NCBI GenBank assembly: GCA_022414725.1
Contig: CM039462.1
Location: 114,936,949 to 115,000,948 of the forward strand
Reading direction: 5' to 3'
Length of the DNA: 64,000 nucleotides
From: Microglena sp. YARC
Lineage: Eukaryota; Chlorophyta; Chlorophyceae; Chlamydomonadales; Chlamydomonadaceae
Each line of letters opens with the position of its first letter. Within the stretch, counting starts at the first letter, position 1. Position numbers and translations under genes: made by a program. Under the pieces are notes generated by a model. That model had not been told where the DNA came from and made no database searches. It saw nothing but the letters and a program-made list of their open reading frames with translations. Shown here one piece after another: positions 1-9,869 of the stretch.

Positions 1-394
1 CCTATGAATTTGACAAGGCACAACCCTGTTTGAAGACACATCTCACTGCACCAGTCATCCTACAAGTAGGTCTGACAATTGCCAATGAATTCCGTCAATT
101 CATACATAAGTTTATGCCAAGGCATCATTCCATTAATTGATTCAGTATGACCAACACAAGTGCTTGACATGACAGTAACATTTACAATCAAGAACAACCT
201 ATGAATTTGACAAGGCACAACCCTGTTTGAAGACACATCTCACTGCACCAGTCATCCTACAAGTAGGTCTGACAATTGCCAATGAATTCGTCAATTCATA
301 CATAAGTTTATGCCAAGGCATCATCCATTAATTGATTCAGTATGACCATACACAAGTGCTTGACTTGACAATAACATTACAATCAAGAACAACC
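1..394. repeat. Two tandem copies of a 197-bp unit
   Basis: The sequence starting cctatgaatttgacaagg at position 1 begins again at 198 and the two copies are almost identical. They differ by a few one-base indels (for example attccgtc against attcgtc) and scattered substitutions. The array may continue to the left of the window. No coding potential is visible. Confidence 0.9.
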
Positions 395-406
395 TAATTA
401 TTTTTT

Positions 407-453
407 TTGTGCAACGTCAAAATTTTTGTGCAACGTCAAAAATTGTGTGCAAC

Positions 454-484
<31 letters not shown>

Positions 485-532
485 AGTCAGTCAATTATGC
501 AATCAGTTAGTCAGTCAGTCAGTCAAATAAAT
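407..532. repeat. Short GTGCAACGTCAAAA repeats followed by a (GTCA)n microsatellite
   Basis: Three copies of a 14-18 base unit (gtgcaacgtcaaaa) at about 407-457 lead into an interrupted GTCA tetranucleotide tract to about 528. The Ser/Gln-rich ORF across it is only the translation of the tract. Confidence 0.85.
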
Positions 533-585
533 CTGAGTAGAAATTTCAAAAAATCCGCCGGGAGGCAGAAACGCCCATTACTTAC

Positions 586-744
586 TCGGAACATTGGGAT
601 GTAGAGGTAGTGAGGCGCCACCACACCAACGCAATCACTCCCAAACACCATCTTCACATCCACAATGCTGTGGACTTGGAATCTAGAATCATCTCTGAAA
701 AAGTTGGCGAGCCGACCTTTGCAAGATCGTCGAATAATATCCAC
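586..744 (-). CDS. Candidate internal exon of an unknown gene (53 aa)
   Basis: Read on the minus strand, an open segment starts right after a good acceptor (gctgcag, at 745-750) and ends at a consensus donor (GTAAGT, at 580-585). The length is 159 bases, exactly 53 codons, with no stop. The peptide is non-repetitive and mixed in composition, including IVDVKMVFGSDCVGVVAP. I do not recognise the family. It lies downstream, on its own strand, of the minisatellites at 796-2,280, which would then be intron sequence. The rest of the gene would lie to the left of the window. Alternative: a chance open stretch between splice-like sites. Confidence 0.4.
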
Positions 745-795
745 CTGCAGCACCCAATGAATTGAATTGAATTGAATTGAAAACTGTGTGTGGTG

Positions 796-1125
796 ATGCA
801 ACCCCATTCCTCATGCAACCCCATGGCACACACCGAATGCCCCATGCAACCCCATGGCACACACCGAATGCCCCATGCAACCCCATGGCACACACCGCAT
901 GCCCAATGGCACACACCGCATGCCCCATGCAACATCATGGTAAACACAGCATGCCCCATGCAACTCCATGCCTCATGCAACCCCATGGCAACACACCGCA
1001 TGCCCCATGCAACCCCATGGCACACACGCATGCCCATGCAACCCCATGGTAAACACAGCATGCCCCATGCAACCCCATGGCACACACCGCATGCCCCATG
1101 CAACCCCATGGCACACCATGGTAAA
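796..1125. repeat. ~31-bp minisatellite (CATGCAACCCCATGGCACACACCG)
   Basis: About ten imperfect copies of a 25-32 base unit built on catgcaaccccatggcacac. Copies vary by short deletions. Open frames on both strands across this stretch come from the repeat and are not supported as genes. A short (GAATT)n run lies just before it at about 758-780. Confidence 0.9.
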
Positions 1126-1195
1126 CATAGTAAAAAACTGTGTGTAGTGCAGCAGCAAGGTAAGAAAAACGCAAGAAAACTCACGCTGACTACCA

Positions 1196-1738
1196 GCGAC
1201 GATGACTGGGGAGGAGGGCTGGGGGGGGGGGTAGCGACAGAGGAGGCTGGGGGGGGGGGGGTAGCGACAGAGGAGTATGGCGACAGGGGAGGAGGGCTAG
1301 GGGGGGTAGCGACAGGGGAGGAGGGCTGGTGGGGTAGCGACAGAGGAGTATGGCGACAGGGGAGGAGGGCTGGGGGGTAGCGACAGAGGAGTATGGCAAA
1401 CAGGGGAGGAGGGCTGGGGGGTAGCGACAGAGGAGGAGGGCTGGGGGGGTAGCGACAGAGGAGTATGGCGACAGGGAGGAGGCTGGGGGGTAGCGACAGG
1501 GAGGAGGGCTGGGGGGGTAAGCGACCAGAGGAGTTATGGCGACAGGGGAGGAGGGCTGGGGGGGTAGCGACAGAGGAGTATGGCGACAGGGGAGGAGGGC
1601 TGGGGGGGGGGTAGCGACAGAGGAGGAGGGCGACAGGGGAGGAGGGCTGGGGGGGGGGTATCGAAAGAGAAGTATGGCGACAGGGGGGGGTATCGAAAGA
1701 GAAGTATGGCGACAGAGGAGGAGGGCTGGGGACGCTCT
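1196..1738. repeat. G-rich ~45-bp minisatellite
   Basis: Repeats of gggctggggggtagcgacag / gaggagtatggcgacagggg with variable G-runs of 5-10. About a dozen imperfect units. Strongly purine-rich on the plus strand. The long Pro/Ser-rich minus-strand frame across it is repeat translation. Confidence 0.9.
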
Positions 1739-1930
1739 CAAGCTTAACGGCCACATTGGGGGAGTCGCAAGTATCCAATGACTCCATTGAGGAGTCCTCG
1801 TCATCCGAAGAAGACGACAAGTATGACAGGTCGATAACGTCAGGGACGATCTGCGCCAGCAAGAAAAGCAGTCTAAACAGTGAAATCAGTGCCCCAACAA
1901 AATCAAAAAAGCTGGGAAATACACCACAGG
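1739..1930 (-). other. Non-repetitive island between two minisatellites, possible exon
   Basis: The minus strand is open over about 60 codons of non-repetitive sequence containing SLFRLLFLLAQIVPDVIDL followed by an acidic/Ser stretch YLSSSSDDEDSSMESLD. The array on its upstream side (1,930-2,280) repeats ttttcccagctactgac in this orientation, which resembles an acceptor-side array. No donor is clear and the protein is not recognised. Confidence 0.25.
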
Positions 1931-2285
1931 GGGAGTCGTCAAACAGGGTTTCGTCAGTAGCTGGGAAAACACCACAGGGTTTCGTCAGTAGCTGGGAAAA
2001 CACACGCGCACGCAGTCCGTCAGTAGCTGGGAAAAGACACACGCCGCACGCAGTCGTCAGTAGCTGGGAAAACACCACAGGGTTTCGTCAGTAGCTGGGA
2101 AAATACTACAGGGTTTCGTCAGTAGCTGGGAAAACACACGCGCACGCATTCGTCAGTAGCTGGGAAAACACCACAGGGTTTCGTCAGTAGCTGGGAAAAG
2201 CACGCGTGCCACGCAGTCGTCAGTAGCTGGGAAAACACACAGGGTTTCGTCAGTAGCTGGGAAAACACGCGCGCGATCGCACACT
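1930..2285. repeat. ~31-bp minisatellite (CGTCAGTAGCTGGGAAAACACC)
   Basis: About ten copies of cgtcagtagctgggaaaaca plus a variable tail (ccacagggttt or cgcgcacgca). On the minus strand each unit reads ttttcccag followed by ctactgacg, so every unit offers a splice-acceptor-like AG. Confidence 0.85.
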
Positions 2286-2334
2286 CACTCACCACCTGCA
2301 TAGTAGTTTCCATCTCGATGTAGTATTAGAAGTA

Positions 2335-2495
2335 TACGTAGTAGTAGTAGTAGTAAGCAATAGTTTTCCATCTATATGTAGTAGTAGTAGACGAAGGACG
2401 AAAATGACGAAAATGACGAAAATGACGAAAATGACGAAAAAATGACGAAAAGGACGAAAAGGACGAAAAGGACGAAAAGGACGAAAAGGACGAAG
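2335..2495. repeat. (GTA)n and (GACGAAAAT/G)n microsatellites
   Basis: GTA runs at about 2,335-2,390, then gacgaaaatgacgaaaat changing to gacgaaaaggacgaaaag up to 2,495. These mark the left edge of the AT-rich island. Confidence 0.9.
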
Positions 2496-2628
2496 GACGG
2501 GTTCGTCGGATAAAATTGAATCATACTTAAGAATCTTGAGCATATTATATACTACAATTATAATAAGATGAGCGAATCTTGCATCAAAGTTCACACTTAT
2601 TCTAGTGAAATCCACAAGACGAAAATGA

Positions 2629-2830
2629 AAGAAGACCCTGAATATCGTGCTTATGTAAATAATCTCGGCCAGACTTGCAACTGTAAAACGGTATCAAACA
2701 GATGAGGCATATCGTGAGAGGCAACAAGCATATACCAGGAACAGGTACGAAAATAATCCTGAATTTCGGAAAAACGAAATGAACGTGCAAGACTATATCA
2801 TGCAAAAAAAAAAAAAAAAGGGCGTTATTA
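2629..2830 (+). pseudogene. Basic, charged coding trace with repeated N-P-E-[F/Y]-R-type motif
   Basis: Joined across frameshifts, the plus strand shows EDPEYRAYVNN and about 35 residues later RYENNPEFRKNE. Such spaced 'NPE(Y/F)R' repeats with basic residues occur at the N-terminus of replication proteins of some large transposons and viruses (family knowledge recalled, not checked). A 16-base A-run at about 2,803 breaks the frame. Confidence 0.3.
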
Positions 2831-2957
2831 TTAGGGCAGAAACTGTCGGAGTATAGTGTTTCATTTAAAAAATTGAAATGCACATTTTTTTTTTTGAGTA
2901 TATTTAAAGTAAAACGCTTAAGAGATTGTTCACATATTAATATATTACAGAATTATA

Positions 2958-3203
2958 ATGGCTCAACAACAAACTTTGGTAAAATTTTACAAAAAGCAAA
3001 TGGTAACGGGGGAAGCTCCACGCAGGATTACAAAAAAATATGTGATAGCAGAGGGCTACGAATCACTAGAGGATTTCTTTGATGCTGTTGGAGTCGAGAA
3101 GGAACATCATGAAGCAAAGGAAAAGAAGGCTATAGGCAAAAGAAGACGCAGTATGATAGGGAAGCGCTATTTGCAGAAAAAGGAAAAAAGGAGAGGGAGT
3201 TAG
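2958..3203 (+). CDS. Short basic protein or N-terminal fragment of the AT-rich island (81 aa)
   Basis: This is the clearest intact start in the island: ATG at 2,958 followed by QQQTLVKFYKKQMVTGEA, then a Lys/Arg/Glu-rich second half ending at 3,203. The following frame continues as a charged coiled-coil-like stretch (to about 3,240), so the stop may be a frameshift within a longer protein. Not recognised. Confidence 0.35.
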   Translation: MAQQQTLVKFYKKQMVTGEAPRRITKKYVIAEGYESLEDFFDAVGVEKEHHEAKEKKAIGKRRRSMIGKRYLQKKEKRRGS

Positions 3204-3367
3204 AGGAGAGTAAGTACGAGAAACGTGTTGTACGAATTATGTGTTATAGCTTTGATGTAGCTTCAAAAAAACACAAAGAAGCGGCATAACACACCATATG
3301 TATGGCATGAAATAACATCATTTCAAAAGCTTGGAATCCAGTCAGAGACTTTCCATCAGGCAAAACG

Positions 3368-3880
3368 TTGCACATTGAAAGGCTTGACGGCTTCATAATT
3401 CCTAAAACATCAAGATACTATGAACTGCTCACAAATATACAAGGAACAGATTACGAATTGTTTCCTGGTTATATTGATTTTATTAACAAAATCGGGGGGA
3501 TGACCAGATGCAGCAGCATACATGCTAAAATCCTTTACAATACAAATTTATTCAAATTATTTCAAACGAATCAAGCGCCCAAGACGCCATAATTCCCTTT
3601 AAATTCAGAATCATACAAAACGATGCAAACTTATGTTGCGACAACAAATATTTGACACGGGAAATTAACGTTGAAGGGAAAGACACACTACGAGATTCAT
3701 TACACAACCTGGTCTATTTGATCTCCCTCCACACACATGTGCATTTCAGGTATTCTACAATTTTTAAAGGAATATACGACAAATATTACACAAACCTTTG
3801 TATCCCAGACCACAATGACTACGAGTCATTGTACAGAGATTTTTTCAAACAAAGACTATACACAAAACACCGATGAAGAC
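3368..3880 (+). pseudogene. Unrecognised coding trace in two frames
   Basis: Frame one (3,368-3,592) contains IERLDGFIIPKTSRYYELL. Frame two (3,575-3,876) contains IIPFKFRIIQNDANLCCDN and continues to FKQRLYTKHR. The overlap of two protein-like frames at about 3,575 indicates a single frameshift in one original ORF of at least 165 residues. Position between the basic N-terminal trace and the polymerase-like motif suggests a replication polyprotein, but this is inference only. Confidence 0.35.
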
Positions 3881-3914
3881 GTAGTCACGATCGAACTATT
3901 TCAAATGGTTTGAA

Positions 3915-4620
3915 ACCCCACAATTTTGGATGCATGGTATACGACAATGAGAATTAATATCTGACAGGATGTACACCAGAAAAATGACATTCTATTATTA
4001 AAACCTTAACTAAAGTGATCTACTGGAACGGACATATCTCTCTCATTGACAAAAAAAGTCATTCAATAAGTCTTCTCATAAACCCGTATTGGTAGCTCCA
4101 TCATCTGAGTTCAAGTTGCCCAGTGAGAAGAAAAACAGACACCCTATTGCAATAGCAAGCAATCCAGAGAGATATTTCCATCATCAAGGAAACAAATCTT
4201 GCTGAAAATAAAACATTAAATAATTTATAATGGCAATCTGGCATTTATTCTAGAACATTTCGTGAATATTGAAGGAGTAACCCCAGCATTTAGCACACGA
4301 GGGGGGTCAACAATTACTGGAATATATTTGAATCACTTAGAATCGGTTAATATTTCTATCCAATCGCTGTTAAGATAGATGGATGTATCGATTGTGATTT
4401 AGAGAACATAGATAGTTATAAAGGTTTCAAACACTAGATCATTTGTCACGAAATCTATCCTCAAAAAAAAAGACCATTTCCAGTACCACCCTCTAGTTGC
4501 AAAGGTATTTAACTGGTATTCAGAGTCTGTCCCTAATGGTAAACTTGTCGATGAAGATCTATCTCTTCGCACTGTTGATGAATATATAGGATTAGATTTT
4601 ACAAACACTATGCTTCATGT
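3915..4620 (+). pseudogene. Frameshifted coding trace upstream of the polymerase-like motif
   Basis: Protein-like segments occur in alternating plus-strand frames: NFGCMVYDNEN near 3,922, VIYWNGHISLIDKK near 4,017, YPIAVKIDGCIDCDLENIDS near 4,355, and FNWYSESVPNGKLVDEDLSL near 4,507. They look like one globular enzyme but I cannot name a domain. From about 4,620 to 5,050 the trace becomes weak. Confidence 0.3.
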
Positions 4621-5122
4621 TTGATACATATTTTGAAAACATGGGTTTTCCAATTGTTCACCCATGGGATACATTCCAAGCTAATGAAAACAGACCTATC
4701 AACATGAGTTCTTGTATGTTGTGAAAATAACTAAAACACAATATTACACAAATAACGTATGTTACTATACGGTTACGAAGTGTTACAACTAAAATCAATG
4801 AACGTCGAATATAGCGTATTATCATATTTAGAAGTTTATGGGTTAAGTGTGAAGAGCTGGGAGATGTAGTGTCCTCGTGTTTTGGATGAAAAATATGAAG
4901 ATATAACTAAAACTTAGAAAGGGAATCCCAAATAAAAATTCTGGATTATTGGGAAAGAAATACAACACCATAAGACACTCGGCTGTATTTACAAAATATG
5001 AATGACGCTTGCATTTACTCGCGAAGAGAAGGTAATTCATCTTTCGTAATCAAATTAATGGAAAATTTATATACTGTAAATACAACAAAAAAAACAGAAC
5101 TAACAAGCCCGGGTTTTTAACA

Positions 5123-5371
5123 ATGAGAATAGCTATTGTCAACAGAGCAAGATATCCAACTAAACCATTGATAGAAACATTGTCTAAATCAAACATCGAG
5201 GTTAAGGCCGTCAAAACAGATGCTATATATTTTGAAGAGGAAACGATTTCAGTTGCATCGAAACACCTTAAGTTGGAACGAACTGGGTCAATTGAAAATG
5301 GGAGAATCAATGCCACCAAATATCATATTGAACCTCGCCCAGAGTGCGTGGAGATCATTACCAAGTCTTAG
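5123..5371 (+). pseudogene. Possible DNA polymerase palm fragment with a KTD in place of DTD
   Basis: The ORF reads RIAIVNRARYPTKPLIETL followed by VKAVKTDAIYFEEE. The layout (helix with NRAR, then about 20 residues, then a hydrophobic-x-TD-[AS]-I-hydrophobic strand) resembles the end of the family B polymerase palm, where motif C is usually YxDTDS. Here the first Asp of DTD is Lys. A functional family B enzyme needs that Asp, so this is a divergent or dead polymerase, another enzyme, or a coincidence. It lies about 115 bases before the helicase Walker A motif, as expected for a polymerase-helicase module. Confidence 0.35.
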
Positions 5372-5487
5372 GAGGATGCTACACATCCCAAGAAAATCAA
5401 ACAATATATTCAACCAATCTAGACGAATATATATTAAAACCATATGTAGAACCACAAGTACAAAAAGGTAAAAAAAAAAAGTTAAGA

Positions 5488-6567
5488 CATTTGTTAACGG
5501 TCTAGCTGGTTGTGGCAAGTCTTACATACAATTAGTAGATGCATTAAAAAAGGTTTAAACCACACCAGATATTGGTAGTGGCTCCTGGAATTCACAAGTT
5601 TAGAGAAGCTCTCAAGAAGAACACTGGTATCAACGCATGTACATTTCACAGCCTCATGGGATTTGATCATGATGGGAATAAAACACTAGGTTGTAATTCA
5701 ATGGAAGGAATTGAAATGCGTTATCTTTGAGGAAATAATGTTGCTCACAAAAGAATCTGGTTGACGTATACAAGTTTATGCAGAGAATAATGATGAAATA
5801 TATTCATATTGGCTTACGGCGACTCTCACCACTTGGAATCCATAGGTGATGACGTAAGCACTGATATTAAAAGCGGACATATATTAAAAAATGTTCAATT
5901 GGACAATGACGTTAACAGAGAATCGATTGGAAAACAGATGAAGATAAATTGAAAATGATTGAATTTTTAGAATGACCTATTTCATTTCTGATTTGGTTGT
6001 TTATAAAACATCTTGAAGCATTTGTCCAAAAAGATATTGAAATCTTTGGAAGACCTCAAAGAACTGGGTATTAATAAAGCGATCAACAGGATCGAGATAT
6101 CTGTTCGAATCCTAGTGTCAAACAATATCTAGACAGTCTGATTGACAAGAAAAGATAGAGAAGCTGATTAAACTCAAGAGAAAGACTGGACAATGGACAA
6201 TGGAATCAAATATCATTACAAACGGAATTGATCTGCAAAACAATAAACAGAGTGGCAAGGATCATGCGCAAAGCGCTCCAAGGATTCTCCTAAAAAAGAG
6301 CAAGAAGATAAAATGCGTCCCAACTACAGATACATTATTGTTGGACAAACCAATAAATTTCACGCTGCAAGATGTTCAAAGACGAAGAAATTTTTTTTTT
6401 TTTTTTGAGTCGATATCCCCATGACATGATTGTCGAACATTTCAAAACTATCACACGCTAACACTTGCCATTCAGAACAAGGTGCTTGTATTGATGAGAA
6501 ATTTGTCATTTGCGACTAGAGCATTATAACAGACATCCGCTGGGCCTACTGTGCTGTCTCAAGGTGT
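5488..6567 (+). pseudogene. SF1 DNA/RNA helicase, frameshifted but with motifs I, II, III, V and VI visible
   Basis: In three alternating plus-strand frames the ordered helicase signature is readable. Walker A is TFVNGLAGCGKSY (about 5,488). VAPGIHKFREALKK and TFHSLMGFDH follow. Walker B is CVIFEEIM (about 5,716). Motif III is GDSHHLESIGD (about 5,818), matching GDxxQLxPIGD. Motif V is NTCHSEQGACIDEKFVICD (about 6,460). Motif VI is IRWAYCAVSRC (about 6,535). The spacing, about 360 residues from Walker A to motif VI, fits superfamily 1 (Pif1/RecD/Upf1-like) helicases used by large DNA viruses and transposons. At least five one-base shifts break it. They could be decay or uncorrected read errors. 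The helicase would unwind the element's DNA during its replication. Confidence 0.7.
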
Positions 6568-6574
6568 GTCCAGG

Positions 6575-7650
6575 CTATCTGACGTGTTTTTTGGACTTTG
6601 ACTTGAAGGATTGAACTTGATAGAGTTCTTCAACGGGAAGATTTGCTGCTACAAGAAACAAGACAGGAAACGAGACAAGAACTTCATGCCTTGCAAAAAT
6701 TACATCACTGTTATTGGTGCATAGAGCGTTACAAAAGGAAAATAATAGAATTTGCAGGAAATGCAACAGTACATGGGAGTAAGAAAAACATTCAAAAACC
6801 AATGTACTGTAGAGAGAGAAACACCCTGATCATATCAAATCGAATTGCCATTCTGTGTTGTTGAACTGCAACAGAGCGAACCAAAAAAGACTGATTGATC
6901 CCCCCTCCATAACATTCATAATATAATTATAATGAATCTTGAATCCATTTTGGAAAAGCTAATCCTCAAATCTAAAATTGCTGTCAAGAAAGCTTTTACT
7001 AGATTAAAGAACGACGGGATTACGAAAGCGAGATGTTGAAGATTTACTTCAATCCCGAGAGCTAACAAATTTAACCAAAGACACAAACATAAATTCAAAA
7101 TTCAAATCACTGCAAAAACGATTCATTCCCAGATTGATGGTGGCAATTAATGCCATTGCTCGGCAAGAGGATAAATAACAACACTCAATCAAAATTCTTA
7201 TGTATGTATAATCATTTCTCGCAAAGCTTATTGCTACCCGCTGAAAGCGGCAAAGATGATGTCGTGACGTCTTAGATGCCTATCAGGAATTTATAGGTGA
7301 TGTAGACGAAAGATATCAACAGTGTATCAGGGAGATAATTTTTCTTTGCATCTATCAATATTTGAATCTTCAATAAAGAACTAAATATAGGTTATATACG
7401 GACGTTGCAAAAAGAAGACCACATTACTCCGATGGGAACAAGCTGGAATACGTTGACAGATTTACTAGGACCTGAAGGGTCTGATAAAGAAATACTCACT
7501 AGAAAACAGACTAAAAAATGGGTAGACGCACTTGGTGAAATTGTTGAGCTGTAATAACTCCTCATTCTGTGGGTTGAAAGATGCTTCGCCCAACGAGGTG
7601 TATGAAGATCTCGATTATTCTCAAAACTATATGAAGCTCAATTAAAAAAA
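6575..7650 (+). pseudogene. Unrecognised coding traces downstream of the helicase
   Basis: After helicase motif VI the plus strand has RQETRQELHALQKLHHCYWC (about 6,667) and a Lys-rich run. A new protein-like start at 6,931 reads NLESILEKLILKSKIAVKKA and shifts frame to RELTNLTKDTNINSKFKSL (about 7,050). A further trace, TDLLGPEGSDKEILTRK, lies near 7,460. None is recognised. Helical, charged composition is typical of accessory proteins of such elements. Confidence 0.3.
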
Positions 7651-7949
7651 ATCAAAAGATGAACGACAAAGTGACCCTGAAAGTAGGACAGAGTGCGTGT
7701 AATGTTAACAGAAGAAGACCTTTGAAAAGGAGAAAGCCAGGTTTTCTACAGAGATTTACACATTGAAGAACACATAGCATACGATTCAAGCTGAGAGGAG
7801 TCAAACGTCTGTATAGGACCAACGCGAATTGAACGTTGTTAAACAACGTGAAAGATAGGACTGGGAGCCAGAAAAAGAAGACAAATCTCAAATCAGAAGG
7901 TATGCAAAGGTCAAAGGCATTTAATTCATGACGATTTGTTACTGCCATT

Positions 7950-9660
7950 GATAGAAGGACGAACCAAAAGCCAAAAGAAACCGTGCGAAAGCCCAAACGG
8001 TTTGCTGAGTAAACAGCGGCGTTCCGTAACCCAACAGTCATTCGCTTCGCTCATGACTTCCTCTTGACTGTCTCCCCATCCTCCTCCTGCGAGTAGCGGG
8101 GGCGGAACGGTAACCGGTAACAGCGCCTCCTGCGCAGAGTAAGAAAAAAGTGTAACAAAGTGTAACGAAGTATGTCGCGATTTCGCCTTCAGTCTCATAA
8201 CGCAAAAGCGTGTGTCATCACCACGTGGGCGGGGGCTGACGCGACTCCCTACTGACTTCCTCTCATCGCCGCGCTGTCGCAGACTCCGCTCAGATTGTTG
8301 TGTAGCCTCCCGACAGGCCGACCACGTGAGTCATTATTTCGATAGATGTTTCGCAATCCATTAGCCTGAGGCTAATCATTATTATTCTTATCTATTCGCG
8401 GTCAGCTCCCGAATCTTAGGTGCGAATTGTTGTGATCAAAATCACGGTACAAGCGCCCACGGTACTACCACGGTATTGCACGGGAAAATCTAACGGACAC
8501 ACCCCGAGATATAATTTCGTGCGGAGGGACTATCGGAAAGACCCCTACTGGTTTTTTGGGGTAAAATGAAGTTATCGGAAAAAAACCCGGCACCCGCCAT
8601 GATCACATTAGTAGTCACCTCCTCCAGCACTCACAAAAGAGGGGGGAAGTCTTTTCAAGTTCTGGCCTTACAAAGCTAGTCTCGCGAAAGAAGGTATTAA
8701 TAAAACCCCGCAGTAGTATATTTTGCCCCCCCCCCCCCCCCCCCCCCCCACCCCCGGGCAGGTCCGAGGTCCGGGGCCTGGGTCCCGGGTCCAGGTCCAG
8801 AATCCAAAGGTCGGGAGAAAAGTTGGCGTCCCGCCCAAAACATGGTTTCTTTCCGCGCGTATGACCGAAGAATATGGCTTCCCAGCTAGCTTCGATTATG
8901 CCCGAACATGTCCGCGTGCGCGGGCATGGGCTCCAAAATCGCGCTGCGGCGCAAAAAACTCGTGAATGGAACGGTATGAAAACAAGAACGCGAAAGGCCA
9001 TTACTTCGAGGATACAACAAAGGAGAGGCCAAGGCGTGCAGCAGCGAGGGAGAAAAACAGGGAAATAGCAAGGCGAGATAGACCGGCAACATTCACGTTT
9101 GGACTTTAACCGGAAATCCGTTGACCCAGCGGCCTATCATCGATCTCACAGTGACGTGACTCACTGGCTGCTCGCGTACCTCGAAGAAAAACAAAGAACC
9201 CTGCCTGGCTGGCTCTGGTGCTGGTCATCGTTCGACGACAGCCTTTCTTCTGCACATGTCCTTCTGCGCCTTATTCATGCATCTCCATCTCCCATTCCCA
9301 TTCTTACTTTCGATCCAGCCAGCAGCTTCCATTGGCTCTCTAGCCTTCCCGCAACCTTGGGACTACTAATCCATTGAAGCCCACACTTCCTCAGCAAAAT
9401 CATGGGCAACAAATCCAAACCAAACCTGCATGACTACTCGCACGACCTACTACATACCCAACACCTCTCCTGGGCCTAACAAAACTGCCATAGGATGTGC
9501 TTGCTCACAAGCATTCCGTTTTCCAATATCCGTGCATGCATGCTTTGTATCCGGTCATGGGATGGTGGGGAGCTAGCCCATCGGAGATGAGTGCATGCTG
9601 CCTACCGACGATGACAGCTACAAATGAATGCCTACCTACATTAATTTCTATCCTACCCCA
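7950..9660. other. Sparse region with a poly-C run, no supported gene
   Basis: Composition returns to the host level. The stretch contains a 24-base C-run at about 8,726-8,749 and a short GGTCC-rich block (about 8,757-8,805). Open frames around the C-run (poly-Pro/poly-Gly) are not supported. I see nothing else. Confidence 0.6.
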
Positions 9661-9662
9661 AT

Positions 9663-9862
9663 CAGGGTAGTTTCAAATGGCCAAATTGTGCCAGCGCTTT
9701 GGCGCACTCTTGAAAAAAAAAAACTGCGCTTTGAAGTGCAAAAAGCGCAAATTTGCTTGCTGCAATGGCCTACAGGGGGGGTGCAAAAACTGCGCTTAAA
9801 TGCGCAGAGGGGTCAAAAGTCAGCGCTCAAAAGCTCAAAAGCGCGCACTTTGAATTACCCTG
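9663..9862. mobile_element. hAT-like MITE, copy 1 (about 200 bp)
   Basis: It begins CAGGGTAGTTTCAAATGG and ends GAATTACCCTG, giving inverted termini CAGGGTA/TACCCTG that fit the YAGGG termini of hAT elements. The interior is built of aaaactgcgcttt / aaaagcgcaaatttgc motifs that can pair with each other. It is homologous along most of its length to the copy at 19,898-20,037. No clear 8-bp target duplication flanks this copy (accccaat against ctacctac). Confidence 0.6.
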
Positions 9863-9869
9863 CTACCTA

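Larger units (their letters stand above)
2500..7950 (+). mobile_element. AT-rich island with a decayed or frameshifted virus/transposon-type replication module
   Basis: Base composition becomes clearly AT-rich between about 2,500 and 7,950 and the minisatellites stop. Coding traces are all on the plus strand but change frame every 100-250 bases. The best-supported part is an SF1 helicase (about 5,488-6,567). A possible polymerase palm motif lies just upstream. Other segments (2,630-3,240, 3,370-3,880, 3,920-4,620, 6,930-7,560) look coding but are not recognised. A gene order of polymerase-like then SF1 helicase is compatible with an integrated alga-infecting DNA virus or a Polinton/Maverick-like transposon. 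I see no capsid, packaging ATPase, integrase or terminal inverted repeats, so the class is open. No clear ends could be drawn. Confidence 0.6.

Noticed and set aside
654..2078. 474-codon minus-strand ORF
   Set aside because: Runs through three different minisatellites and across the better-supported exon at 586-744 in another frame.
8615..9001. ORFs through the C-run (poly-Pro / poly-Gly)
   Set aside because: Openness depends on a 24-base homopolymer; no conserved motif.
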